Below, piece after piece: positions 1 through 8,368 of a stretch of 62,385 nt of DNA. Position 1 is the first letter of the stretch. The number at the start of each line of letters is the position of its first letter. The DNA lies in assembly GCA_020049805.1 (NCBI GenBank), contig JAGVLN010000007.1, positions 1-62,385 on the forward strand, read 5' to 3'. A program made the translations under genes and the position numbers. The notes beneath the pieces are model-generated. The model was given only the letters and a program-made list of their open reading frames with translations, did no database searches and was not told the DNA's origin. The DNA is from Rickettsiales bacterium. Lineage in GTDB: Bacteria; Pseudomonadota; Alphaproteobacteria; Rickettsiales; JABSSG01.

Positions 1-47
1 ATAAATATTATAAATAATTGTACAATAAATTTTTCAAAAAGGTTAAA

Positions 48-1079
48 TTAAAGCTCTTCTCTATTTCCATTTAAAGTTTGATCAACATTATAACATTCCC
101 CAACCAAACAAACGCCTTCTTCTTGTTTTGATGCGAACACGTTGCTTGTAAAATTAAGCTGACATTGGTGTTTAGCTTCAAGCTTCAAATAAAAAGCACC
201 TTGCCTTATAATGTTAAGTAGGCCAGCCGGTAAATGTAAACCTATTTGAGTTACAGGTGCAGGTGCAGAAGCTACAGAGCTATAAGGAGTAGAAGCAATT
301 GACGCTAAAGGCGAGGTAAGTTGAGTTGAAAATCCTCCCGAAGGAGAATGAGGAATATATAACTTTGGTGGATAAGCACTAGGTATAAATTTTTCACCAG
401 CAGGAACTCCCCCACCTTGCTGAACAGTAATAGAATGCGCCATAGGGATAGCATTATAAATACTTAATACTGTATTAACGCCAGAAGCTGCAGCCTCTGG
501 TACTACATACCACCAGGTAGAATGATTAAGCGCTTGAATAGCATTGATAGCAGCTTCCTTATCTGCTTCACTTACACTACCGGGATCAGTTTGATATTTT
601 GCAGTGAAACTTTGTATTATTTCGTAACTAGCCTCTCTTGTTTTTTCCCAACAATAAGTTACTCCTGAAGCGGTAGCTGATAATGTTAAAGTAATAAATG
701 GTATAAATCCTATCTCTGAAAAGCTTTTTTGTAACGCATAACGCTGAAGAGAAATATTCAAAGCTATAGAACATACATTGATAATACGACCTGTATTAAT
801 GCTCATTGTTAGTTCGTACCAAGCGCTATCGAATACTGTTGATTCAATAGATCCTTCCTCATATTGTGGTTTACATTCTCCTCCTTCACCAACAGAATCC
901 GGTTTAAATTTCATATAAAAATAATCGGTAGTAAATTGAATAAGTTTTAAACTTCCTTTCACAGCAAAATAACAAAGAATACCTATGTTTAACAAATAAG
1001 CGTTAGATCTAACTAAACTTCTTGATGGAGTTGAAAACGAAAACACACTTATTCCTTTTATATAGTATGATTTAATCAT
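48..1079 (-). CDS. Unknown membrane-associated protein, 343 aa
   Basis: I do not recognise a family. The start is an ATG at 1077-1079. The N-terminal region carries a hydrophobic stretch (about residues 26-55), and two further weakly hydrophobic stretches lie near residues 95-115 and 125-145, so membrane association is plausible. The C-terminal third has a Pro/Ser/Ala-rich low-complexity linker (about residues 235-280) followed by a segment with several cysteines that ends in GNREEL. It lies upstream of nagZ on the same strand with an 80-bp gap, so a shared transcript is possible but not shown. The tail is acidic-neutral, unlike the basic tails of the other unknown proteins here. The frame is complete and the codon use resembles its neighbours, so I treat it as a real gene. 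Confidence 0.6.
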   Translation of the reverse strand: MIKSYYIKGISVFSFSTPSRSLVRSNAYLLNIGILCYFAVKGSLKLIQFTTDYFYMKFKPDSVGEGGECKPQYEEGSIESTVFDSAWYELTMSINTGRIINVCSIALNISLQRYALQKSFSEIGFIPFITLTLSATASGVTYCWEKTREASYEIIQSFTAKYQTDPGSVSEADKEAAINAIQALNHSTWWYVVPEAAASGVNTVLSIYNAIPMAHSITVQQGGGVPAGEKFIPSAYPPKLYIPHSPSGGFSTQLTSPLASIASTPYSSVASAPAPVTQIGLHLPAGLLNIIRQGAFYLKLEAKHQCQLNFTSNVFASKQEEGVCLVGECYNVDQTLNGNREEL

Positions 1080-1158
1080 AACACACTATTAAATAGAGAA
1101 AAGCAAATAGTTAATATCTTAATATATTAATTTTTTTATTAACTATTAATTATGGTAT

Positions 1159-2229
1159 TTAATGCAATTGTTCAGTAGGATCAAATCCTGATAGATAATT
1201 AGAAGAAATCTTAAAACGACTAATAATATTATCGAATTGCTTTAATGAATTTACATAATTAAAAGTTTTAGCAGGTGATTTGGTTTGCGCATAACTTTCT
1301 TCAATAGTCAGCAATTGTAATTCCGTAAGATTAGGACTTACTTTTACAATCTCTAGCATCTCATCTAAATTACTATTAGTATGAAGCACTATATCACAAC
1401 CTGCGGTAAAAGATTTTTCTGCCTTTTCAGCCATAGTCCCTTCTAAAGCTTTCATAGTAATACAATCGGTAATAATAATTCCTTTAAAACCTATTTCTTG
1501 ACGAATTTCATTAATTACCTTAGCTGAAAAAGTTGCTGGGTTTTTTGGGTCAATGCTAGTATAGAGTATGTGGGCAGTCATAGCCCATTTTGCAGCATTA
1601 TTTAACTTAGCAAATGGATAAAAATCATTTTCCCGTAAGGTTTTGTAACTAACATCAACAATTGGTAGCTTTAAGTGACTATCAGCTTGAGCCCTGCCAT
1701 GGCCAGGAATATGCTTAACAATTGGACATATACCACACTTTAAAAATCCTTTAATCATTTCCTGAGCTAATAAATAGACTAATTTTTTATCATCACTAAA
1801 AGCTCTGTTACCAATTACACTATGAGTTTCAGGAAAAGTTATATCGAGAACTGGCGCACAATCTGTATTAATCCCTAATTGATAAAGATCATAAGCCATT
1901 AATTTACTATTAATTTTACAAGCTTCTATTGCCGCCTTAATATCATGCTTTGCTATCTGGCCAAAAATAGATGCTTCTGGAGGATGGCGCCAATTAGGTT
2001 GCTTTAGTCTTGCTACCCTTCCGCCCTCTTGATCAATCAAGATTGGAGTGAGACGCGAAGTTGCTGATTTTAATTGTCGTACTAAAGACTTAACTTGCTG
2101 CTGATTATCAATATTACGGGAAAATAAAATAAAACCTAAGGGATTATATTCTTTAATAAAATCTAATTCTTCAGGTAATAATTCCTTTCCTCTGATACCA
2201 AATATTACTGCTTTAGGACTATGTTTCAT
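1159..2229 (-). CDS. nagZ: Beta-N-acetylhexosaminidase NagZ (GH3)
   Basis: Glycoside hydrolase family 3 enzyme that removes the GlcNAc residue from GlcNAc-1,6-anhydroMurNAc muropeptides in the cytoplasm during peptidoglycan recycling. Visible family blocks are LIDQEGGRVARL (about residues 64-75), KHIPGHG (172-178), the Asp-His dyad DSH (183-185) that acts as general acid/base in NagZ, and IITDCITMKAL with the nucleophile Asp at about residue 255. The length (356 aa) is usual for the family. I chose the ATG at 2227-2229; an in-frame TTG at 2245-2247 would add six residues but begins outside the conserved region. The same window encodes AnmK (51147-52256), the next enzyme for the anhydroMurNAc product, so both halves of a recycling route are present. 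There is no signal peptide, as expected for a cytoplasmic enzyme. Confidence 0.93.
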   Translation of the reverse strand: MKHSPKAVIFGIRGKELLPEELDFIKEYNPLGFILFSRNIDNQQQVKSLVRQLKSATSRLTPILIDQEGGRVARLKQPNWRHPPEASIFGQIAKHDIKAAIEACKINSKLMAYDLYQLGINTDCAPVLDITFPETHSVIGNRAFSDDKKLVYLLAQEMIKGFLKCGICPIVKHIPGHGRAQADSHLKLPIVDVSYKTLRENDFYPFAKLNNAAKWAMTAHILYTSIDPKNPATFSAKVINEIRQEIGFKGIIITDCITMKALEGTMAEKAEKSFTAGCDIVLHTNSNLDEMLEIVKVSPNLTELQLLTIEESYAQTKSPAKTFNYVNSLKQFDNIISRFKISSNYLSGFDPTEQLH

Positions 2230-2277
2230 TTTTTGATTATGAATCAACTTTCTAATTACAGCAAGATTTTTATTTAA

Positions 2278-4905
2278 TCATCCAGCTTTAGAAGCATTCC
2301 TTCTAGGCTGACGTGACATGGCACCACGAGGTGTAGGTAACGGACGTACACTACCTATTTCTGTACCAGCATCCCTAACATCTAAACCTGCGGGAAGTTT
2401 ATGACGAATCTCAGATGGTATTTCAACCTTACGCTCTGGAGCTAGAACTTCAGTTGTTTGTCTATCTTTAGAAGGATGAATTGCTCTAGTCACCACTTGT
2501 GCTAATTTTGTTTGTCCTATATCATTCCAAATAGTAGTACCTGCTTGGTGAGCTAACAAAGTTTCATTTGCAGGATGAAGAGCTCTAAATTGAACTTGCG
2601 CAGCCTTTGCTAGTCTCACTTCTTCGGAATCCTTCCCTGCTCCAGTTGCCCAAACAGCTACAGCAGTGCCAGCAGCAATTCCTGTAATTGTTAATGGTAC
2701 AGCTAATCCAGACATCAGAACCAATGTAGCCCCTGTACCTACTGCATAATTTAAAGCACCATTAGTTAAAGCCAGGGCCACGATAGGAGTAATTACCATG
2801 CAAGCAGCTGTTACAAGCTTATGATCTGCTAATGAGCATAAAGCCTCAACTGTTTTTGAAAAAACTTTAGTACCGCACAAATAATCCGCAGCTTTTGCAA
2901 ATGTAAAAAGCTTTTGCCTAAATGCTGAATGACCAATAGTTTGCTGGTGTTGGCGTTCTTCGGCAGATCTCCTCTGTAAATCAAAAGCTTTATCAGAAGA
3001 TATCATATGGCTACAGTTCGTGCTAGCATCAAGCTCTGCCTCCCATCTACCAAATAATCTACCCGCAGCTTCAATTGCTTCAGTAACATCAGTATGCTCT
3101 AATGTCATACCAGCCATTTTCATACGGGTAATATTTGCCCATAGTTTTGTCCCTGTGCAATCCATGCCTGTTGCATCAACTGCATAAAAAGATGTGCCTA
3201 CCGCACTTGCATATCTCATTTTCACTTCCTGCATATTAGAATAATCAAAAGATGTTCCATCAACTCTAGAGCCATTAAATATAGCTCTTAACGCTTCTGC
3301 ATACATAAAATGTACATTTTGCATAATGCTGTTTGTAGCATCCATGCCTATAGCCTGCACTAATGTCATATAAGAATAACTAAAGTTTCCATCTCGAACA
3401 GATGCTTCATTAAAGACTCCTTCTGTAAAATCACCATCTATAGCAGAAACTCCGTCCATTGACGATTTAGAGAAAATCGCACATCTGCCTTGGGCATTAT
3501 CAAAATTACTTCCAGTTAAAATAGTATTTCTAAATGAGGTTTTATATTCTCGCTCAAACCATCCCATTCCCCAAGCTGGTATATTACCATTAAAAATGGT
3601 ATGACCAAAATTACTATAGCCTATATTAGAGTAATCCCATACTGTCTCTACCATACTGCATCTTGACCAATTACACCTACCCCAATTACCATAAGATAGA
3701 TTTAACCTATCTAGAACAAGTCCAGAAGCATCAGGGATAAATTCTTCTTTTAATTTATATTTGTTACGTAAAAAATCTCTGAAAGATGGTAGACTACTTT
3801 CCACACTAGTAGCTGAAGTAATAACTCCTGTTAAAACCCCTTCACTTTGTTGACATTGTTCAGCATATTCTTTTATATCGGCAATAGTACATTTATAATA
3901 TTTTCCTACGGTTGGATCATGTCTTACAACTTTTCCATCTACTAGTTTTAATGAAGATTGTCCTCTAATATAACATGGATCTAATGTTGGTTTAGCACAT
4001 GGAAAACCTATTGGCGCAATAGCTGCACTAATTATTGCTGCAGCAAAAGCAGTGCCCTCAGCAAAAGTCATTTTATTAGCATATGTGCCACGTAAATCAA
4101 TATTATTTATTCTGCAATTTTTAAATATAGGTGTAGCTATACCACAATCACGCATAATAAAATTATCAGCAGTAACATTCTTGAATATAGTTTTATCTAA
4201 TAAAGTGCCTGATAAATCCACTCCATCAATTGAAATTTTTGTACCATCTATAATTTGCCCAGAAAGGTCAGCAACTATTTTAGTATTTTCAGAACAAAGA
4301 TGACGTTTAGTATAACTAATATAGTCAGAAAAACTCCCAATTGCGCTAGCATGTACGGGATGTTTATTACGTAATTTTATATAATTTTGTAATTCCTTTA
4401 TCCCGACTTTTACTACCATTACTTGCGGTAAGCTAGGGTCATAAACTGACCCTTTAAAAGAACACATTGGAAATTGTTCACTATTTAAAGTCCTTTTACC
4501 CCAATCACAACCTGCAAAGCTAAAACCTTTAAATATACATCCAGGAGGAGTAACTGCACCCTGTAAATTTGTTACTTGCTTTAGCTTGTCCTGACCATCA
4601 TAAAACCCATCTAATTGCCACTGCTTTCTTTTAAAAGTTTTCTTAGTGTCATCGTCACAAAATCTAATAAACGAGATATCTGCTCCCCTTAAATCAATAC
4701 AATCATCATCATGCAAAGCAATTTGATCTAAGTTAGCTTGGTGTATTATAGATTCACTGTTACTAAGACCTCTTTGTTCCATTATAAAACTATTCAGATT
4801 TAAAGCTTCACTTTTTGGATGCTGAGTTCTTTGTGCTTGCAAGAGAGTAGAAAATGCCAATATTTCTTCTCTAGTAACATATAATTGTTTTACTGTCGTC
4901 GGCAT
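2278..4905 (-). CDS. Pentapeptide-repeat protein with hydrophobic C-terminal region, 875 aa
   Basis: Long protein with two blocks of A(D/N)LXX-like pentapeptide repeats, about residues 200-290 (for example DLSGTLLDKTIFKNVT) and about 400-620 (for example TGSNFDNAQGRCAIF and SFDYSNMQEVKM), which predict right-handed quadrilateral beta helices. A strongly hydrophobic Ala/Gly-rich segment follows at about residues 692-753, enough for two membrane passes, and the protein ends in a basic disordered tail, MSRQPRRNASKAG. The ATG at 4903-4905 has a good ribosome site (AGGAGA, six bases upstream). The specific function is unknown. Pentapeptide-repeat proteins of intracellular bacteria include secreted effectors that target host membranes (Legionella PipA-type and related), and the tail is compatible with type IV secretion, but both points are inference. 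The nagZ start lies about 50 bp downstream on the same strand. Confidence 0.75.
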   Translation of the reverse strand: MPTTVKQLYVTREEILAFSTLLQAQRTQHPKSEALNLNSFIMEQRGLSNSESIIHQANLDQIALHDDDCIDLRGADISFIRFCDDDTKKTFKRKQWQLDGFYDGQDKLKQVTNLQGAVTPPGCIFKGFSFAGCDWGKRTLNSEQFPMCSFKGSVYDPSLPQVMVVKVGIKELQNYIKLRNKHPVHASAIGSFSDYISYTKRHLCSENTKIVADLSGQIIDGTKISIDGVDLSGTLLDKTIFKNVTADNFIMRDCGIATPIFKNCRINNIDLRGTYANKMTFAEGTAFAAAIISAAIAPIGFPCAKPTLDPCYIRGQSSLKLVDGKVVRHDPTVGKYYKCTIADIKEYAEQCQQSEGVLTGVITSATSVESSLPSFRDFLRNKYKLKEEFIPDASGLVLDRLNLSYGNWGRCNWSRCSMVETVWDYSNIGYSNFGHTIFNGNIPAWGMGWFEREYKTSFRNTILTGSNFDNAQGRCAIFSKSSMDGVSAIDGDFTEGVFNEASVRDGNFSYSYMTLVQAIGMDATNSIMQNVHFMYAEALRAIFNGSRVDGTSFDYSNMQEVKMRYASAVGTSFYAVDATGMDCTGTKLWANITRMKMAGMTLEHTDVTEAIEAAGRLFGRWEAELDASTNCSHMISSDKAFDLQRRSAEERQHQQTIGHSAFRQKLFTFAKAADYLCGTKVFSKTVEALCSLADHKLVTAACMVITPIVALALTNGALNYAVGTGATLVLMSGLAVPLTITGIAAGTAVAVWATGAGKDSEEVRLAKAAQVQFRALHPANETLLAHQAGTTIWNDIGQTKLAQVVTRAIHPSKDRQTTEVLAPERKVEIPSEIRHKLPAGLDVRDAGTEIGSVRPLPTPRGAMSRQPRRNASKAG

Positions 4906-5026
4906 AACAATCTCCTATAACTATAATAACCAATCTCTAACTAATTTAGTGTAACAAAAATATATTAATAGTTTGTTAAATAAATAATGATAAAATGATA
5001 TTAATAACAATCAATAATTAGAAAGC

Positions 5027-6142
5027 ATGATTCAAGCTTACGAGAAAGAACTAGATAAGATAATAGAAAGTCTGGAGCAAGAATTAGAATTATTGCTGGA
5101 AAAGCGTAAATATGTGATATTTACCGACAGAATCAACAAACAAATCACCAGAATAAAAGAATTAATTGCTAAATATAAAGCTACTAAAGAAAAATTACAA
5201 AAAAGCCCAAAATCTAAACAATTACTGGCTTTTATTTTCATGGTAATAAAACGAATATTAGGTCTTAATGAAATAGCATTACAAGAATTAAATAAATCAA
5301 AAACTCCTTCTAGGACGATTGAAAAAGAGAATCAAGCTACAGAAGAAGAAAAACCTGAAGAAGAAGAAAAACTTTCTAGTACAATTTCAACAAATAAAAT
5401 AGAGAGTAAAGAATTAGACAAAGCAGACTCTTCCCAAAAACAAATAGCAATACAAGATCCTAACTTACGTAGACTTGCTTTATTAGAGTTAAGCCAATTA
5501 AATAAAAAGAATTTTTGCATCACTCCTGAAGTTGAGACAATACACCACGCACCACCAAAAGAATTTGACCCGCATTTAATTGCTTTACTTCAATTAACTA
5601 AACATTCTGAAAATTTTACGCAATTGATTGAAAAGGATCAAGACTTTGCTGTACCTACAAAAAATAAGGATAACTTTTCTAACTTAGATAATTTTATCCA
5701 AAAAGATCATGAAATTTTATTAAAAATATTAAACGAAAAATATCATATAGAAACTGATGATGAAAAAGAGAAAAAGCTTCGTGAAGCTTTTTTATATAAT
5801 ATTAAGCAACTTTATTTACATCACAATTATTTACTACATCATTACGAGCATAAATATAATATAGAAGAACATCCTGTACTTACTCCCCCTCTTCTCGTAC
5901 ATTCATTAATAAAATTAGGAGTATTAATGTACATAATAGAACGAAGCCTAGAATTTATGGCGCGAAAGAAAAAACTAAAACGACAAAAAGATAAAATGGA
6001 ATATCGTTTGCCAGCTGAAATGAAATTTACTGCAGGCTTAAAACCTCATCACGACGCTTATAAAGAAATAATTAAATCGCATAAAGAACTTAAACCTGCA
6101 GAAATTGCAGCTCATCCTATTATCAATAAAGGAAGAAATTAA
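5027..6142 (+). CDS. Unknown charged coiled-coil protein, 371 aa
   Basis: Not recognised. The N-terminal 65 residues are Glu/Lys/Leu-rich with heptad spacing (ELDKIIESLEQELELLLEK), which predicts a coiled coil. A Glu/Lys-rich acidic linker follows at about residues 100-140. The C-terminal half is mixed alpha-helical with a short hydrophobic stretch (VHSLIKLGVLMYIIERS, about 300-316) followed by a Lys/Arg cluster, and the end is HPIINKGRN. It is divergent from the pentapeptide-repeat gene and convergent with the repeat-containing gene downstream, separated by a stem-loop terminator. No signal peptide is seen. Codon use matches its neighbours. It may be a secreted or cytoplasmic structural protein; nothing in the sequence settles this. 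Confidence 0.6.
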   Translation: MIQAYEKELDKIIESLEQELELLLEKRKYVIFTDRINKQITRIKELIAKYKATKEKLQKSPKSKQLLAFIFMVIKRILGLNEIALQELNKSKTPSRTIEKENQATEEEKPEEEEKLSSTISTNKIESKELDKADSSQKQIAIQDPNLRRLALLELSQLNKKNFCITPEVETIHHAPPKEFDPHLIALLQLTKHSENFTQLIEKDQDFAVPTKNKDNFSNLDNFIQKDHEILLKILNEKYHIETDDEKEKKLREAFLYNIKQLYLHHNYLLHHYEHKYNIEEHPVLTPPLLVHSLIKLGVLMYIIERSLEFMARKKKLKRQKDKMEYRLPAEMKFTAGLKPHHDAYKEIIKSHKELKPAEIAAHPIINKGRN

Positions 6143-6144
6143 TT

Positions 6145-6180
6145 AAATATGAGGCTCTTAATTTAAGAAACCTCATATTT
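6145..6180. terminator. Bidirectional stem-loop between convergent genes
   Basis: Ten-base perfect arms, AAATATGAGG at 6145-6154 and CCTCATATTT at 6171-6180, with an inner TCTT/AAGA pairing, sit between the stop at 6142 and the stop at 6194 of the opposing gene. The A-rich and T-rich flanks allow it to act as an intrinsic terminator for either strand, although the T-tract is short (four T). Confidence 0.65.
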
Positions 6181-6193
6181 TGGAATTAATCTC

Positions 6194-7015
6194 TTAAGCT
6201 ACTTCTGTAGTATTTGTAGCGCCTGCTACATCTAATAAATCATCTGAAACTGGTACAGTAGTTGATGCTAAATCTGTGTTATTAGCACTTACTGAAGGAG
6301 TCGATGATACTGTAGGAACAGCTACTGGTGTAGAAGTGGCTGAAGCACTTGCTTCATCAACCACAACTGCTGGAGCTGCATCTTTACTCGCAGTTACTGA
6401 AGGAGAAACCGTTGCAGTTGGAGTAGCAGAAGCACTTGCTTTATCAGCTACAGCTGCTGAAACTGCATCTTTACTCGCAGTTGCCGAAGGAGAAACTGTT
6501 GGAGTTGGAGTAACTGAAGCACTTGGTTTATCAGCTACAACTGCTGGAGTAGGAGTAGTTGATGGTGGAGGAGTTGGTTTTAAGCTAGGATTCCTAATAT
6601 AACAAACCGGTCTGTAAATATCCAATACTTCTGTAAGCTTAGCTAAATATGAACAAGTATTTATAAATGTTTCTTCACAAATATCACTTGGAACAATTCT
6701 ACTATATTTATCAGCTTGAGCAAAATATCCACCACATATTGGGTTTTCACTTCCAACATTTTTCATTACTGTTGCGACCTCCGCAAGCACTCTGGCATAA
6801 ATTGCAGGCTTTAAATCGGGGTTGGAGCTAACTTCTTCTAAAAGCTGTGGCATAAATTCATTTAAGTTATCATGGGTTACAACAAAACCTCTGTTTTGAA
6901 ACAGTGCGGTAACCTGCATTAAATGTAACTCTTCAGGTGAAGCAAAATTACTCTTCATTTCTTCAGCCGCATCCAAAAATCTTTCTACAAAATTTTCTTT
7001 TTTACTATTAGCCAT
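6194..7015 (-). CDS. Unknown protein with 29-residue tandem repeats, 273 aa
   Basis: The N-terminal half (residues 1-145) is helical and of unknown family, with a few cysteines (Cys94, 112, 120, 138). The C-terminal half is a Ser/Thr/Ala/Pro/Val low-complexity region built from a 29-residue unit. Units begin at residue 161 (ADKPSAS), residue 190 (ADKASAS) and, partially, residue 219 (VDEASAS). A short Pro-rich linker precedes the repeats. The start ATG at 7013-7015 has an AGAGGA ribosome site. No signal peptide or membrane segment is visible. Such repeats are usually disordered linkers or surface/secreted regions that vary in copy number between strains. The open frame antisense to this region is produced by the repeats and is not counted as a gene. 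Confidence 0.65.
   Translation of the reverse strand: MANSKKENFVERFLDAAEEMKSNFASPEELHLMQVTALFQNRGFVVTHDNLNEFMPQLLEEVSSNPDLKPAIYARVLAEVATVMKNVGSENPICGGYFAQADKYSRIVPSDICEETFINTCSYLAKLTEVLDIYRPVCYIRNPSLKPTPPPSTTPTPAVVADKPSASVTPTPTVSPSATASKDAVSAAVADKASASATPTATVSPSVTASKDAAPAVVVDEASASATSTPVAVPTVSSTPSVSANNTDLASTTVPVSDDLLDVAGATNTTEVA
6311..6535. repeat. 87-bp tandem repeat, about 2.6 units
   Basis: Two complete 87-bp units (6449-6535 and 6362-6448, read on the minus strand) and part of a third encode the 29-residue protein repeat of the 273-residue protein. The units differ at several bases, so this is an aged minisatellite rather than a fresh duplication. Confidence 0.7.
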
Positions 7016-7206
7016 AATATTCCTCTTTTATGTTCTTTACTTTGTAATTAATTTTACAAGTGGATATATAATGAATTAAAATTTGCATTTTTCAATTATT
7101 AAACTCTGAATATCGAAAAAAATTTTTAGATAGAGCTTATTCATTCAACTAATAATTATCTGATAAAATAGATTTGCAACTTTTAATATTTTTATTAGAA
7201 AATTAA

Positions 7207-7244
7207 AACCTTAATATTATATAGATATTGACCATATTAAGGTT
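7207..7244. promoter_or_regulatory. 11-bp inverted repeat straddling a promoter -35
   Basis: Perfect arms AACCTTAATAT (7207-7217) and ATATTAAGGTT (7234-7244) are separated by 16 bases. The right arm fills most of the spacer of the promoter at 7228-7256, and the -35 hexamer lies between the arms. The arrangement fits an operator for a dimeric repressor, or a stem-loop; the regulator is unknown. Confidence 0.5.
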
Positions 7245-7256
7245 ATTTAATATTAT
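7228..7256 (+). promoter_or_regulatory. Sigma70-type promoter of the cytochrome c gene
   Basis: A -35 TTGACC (7228-7233), a 17-base spacer and a -10 TATTAT (7251-7256) lie 36 bp before the ATG of the membrane cytochrome c gene. Both hexamers are close to consensus. Confidence 0.6.
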
Positions 7257-7291
7257 GGTGCTTTAATTTACTTAACTCGAGCTTTAAGGAT

Positions 7292-7846
7292 ATGAACGGA
7301 TTTGAATTAAATAAGATAGCAGCTGCAGTATTACTCGCTGGCGTAATTGCAATGATTGTAGGCAATATAACTGATTTAATTTACATGCCTCATAATATAG
7401 ATACCAAAGTAAGAGGTTACTCTGTACCAGTTACTGAGCAATCAGGTACATCTTCTGCCCCTGCTGCTGCACCAGCACCGGTTAATATTGGTGAATTAAT
7501 GGCAAATGCTGATCCATCACGCGGGCAAAATGATATCAGAAAATGTGCAGTATGTCATGATTTCACAAAAGGTGGACCAAATAAAGTTGGTCCTAATTTG
7601 TGGAACGTCCTTGGCGGTCCTAAAGCTCATCGCAAAGACTATACATATTCTCAAGCTTTAGCAAGTAAAGGTGGGACCTGGACTTATGAAGATATATATC
7701 ATTTTTTAAATGGCCCAAGGACATTTATACCAGGTACAAAAATGAACTTCCCAGGTTTTAGCAAACCGCAAGATGTTGCTGATGTAATCGCTTATTTAAG
7801 AAATCAAAGCGATTCTCCAATACCTTTACCGCCTGTTGAAAAGTAA
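7292..7846 (+). CDS. cycM: Membrane-anchored cytochrome c (CycM/c552-like)
   Basis: Class I c-type cytochrome. One uncleaved membrane anchor lies at residues 8-26, followed by an Ala/Pro-rich linker (about 50-65) and a single heme domain with CAVCH at residues 85-89 and the likely distal Met ligand at 151 in GTKMNFPGF. The length of 184 aa and the anchor-linker-domain order match CycM of alphaproteobacteria, which carries electrons between the bc1 complex and the aa3-type oxidase on the periplasmic face of the inner membrane. It is preceded by a good promoter overlapped by a palindrome. The ribosome site AAGGA is unusually close to the ATG (one base). The following nfeD gene starts 48 bp downstream on the same strand. 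The symbol is assigned from domain architecture only. Confidence 0.85.
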   Translation: MNGFELNKIAAAVLLAGVIAMIVGNITDLIYMPHNIDTKVRGYSVPVTEQSGTSSAPAAAPAPVNIGELMANADPSRGQNDIRKCAVCHDFTKGGPNKVGPNLWNVLGGPKAHRKDYTYSQALASKGGTWTYEDIYHFLNGPRTFIPGTKMNFPGFSKPQDVADVIAYLRNQSDSPIPLPPVEK

Positions 7847-7894
7847 CTTTTTTTATGTTAAGGTTACTCAAGTAATAGCATTTAGGGTAGCTTT

Positions 7895-8356
7895 ATGTTT
7901 GAATATCAAAATATTATATGGATAGCATTAGGCTTTATCTTAATATTACTGGAAATTTCGGTATTACCAGGCATAGGTCTATTATTTGCTGGTTTAGGAG
8001 CCATTAGCACTAATGTTTTGCTGGAATTCAATCTCATCCAACATAATTGGTTATTAGAAATTATATCATTTGCTGTATTAAGTGGAGTTTGGGCAGCTCT
8101 ATTATGGGTGCCTCTTAAAAGATCGTCTAGAAAAACATTAAATCAATCTTATAATAACATTATTGGCTCAACTGCTTATATTCATGATGGAGAATTAAAA
8201 CCTGATCAAATTGGCTCAGTTAAGTGGTCTGGGGTAGTAATGAAGGCTAAACTTGCTGAAGGAGAAAATACCCTGCTTCAAGAAGGACAAGCAGTAACTA
8301 TCGTAGCCATAAAAGAAAATATATTATATGTGGCTAAACAAGAACCACAATATTAA
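7895..8356 (+). CDS. NfeD family membrane protein
   Basis: A 153-residue short NfeD protein. Three membrane helices in the first 75 residues (IIWIALGFILILLEIS, GIGLLFAGLGAIS, LEIISFAVLSGVWAALLWVPL) are followed by a C-terminal OB-fold domain containing SAYIHDGELKPDQIGSVKWSG-like sequence and ending in a beta-rich VTIVAIKENILYV segment. NfeD proteins act with SPFH/stomatin partners in the inner membrane, and the next gene (8369) encodes such a partner 12 bp downstream, so the pair is almost certainly an operon. An AGGG ribosome site precedes the ATG. The exact role in this organism (membrane protein quality control or raft-like organisation) is inferred from the family. Confidence 0.85.
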   Translation: MFEYQNIIWIALGFILILLEISVLPGIGLLFAGLGAISTNVLLEFNLIQHNWLLEIISFAVLSGVWAALLWVPLKRSSRKTLNQSYNNIIGSTAYIHDGELKPDQIGSVKWSGVVMKAKLAEGENTLLQEGQAVTIVAIKENILYVAKQEPQY

Positions 8357-8368
8357 GGTAGATAAATA

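Noticed and set aside
1107..1146. AT-rich inverted repeat after nagZ as terminator
   Set aside because: Nine-base arms but a 22-base loop and no GC in the stem; expected by chance in such AT-rich DNA.
2230..2247. TTG start six codons before the nagZ ATG
   Set aside because: No ribosome site and no conserved sequence in the added residues.
4052..4303. Plus-strand frame of 83 codons inside the pentapeptide-repeat gene
   Set aside because: Shadow frame: the opposite strand carries the clear repeat protein.
6311..6535. CRISPR-like array
   Set aside because: The 87-bp units are contiguous, have no spacers and are in frame within a coding region.
6276..6602. Plus-strand open frame of 108 codons antisense to the repeat gene
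   Set aside because: It is a by-product of the tandem repeat composition; no ribosome site.
7016..7291. tRNA or small RNA in the longest gap
   Set aside because: No cloverleaf arms or T-loop motif; it holds only a promoter and an inverted repeat.
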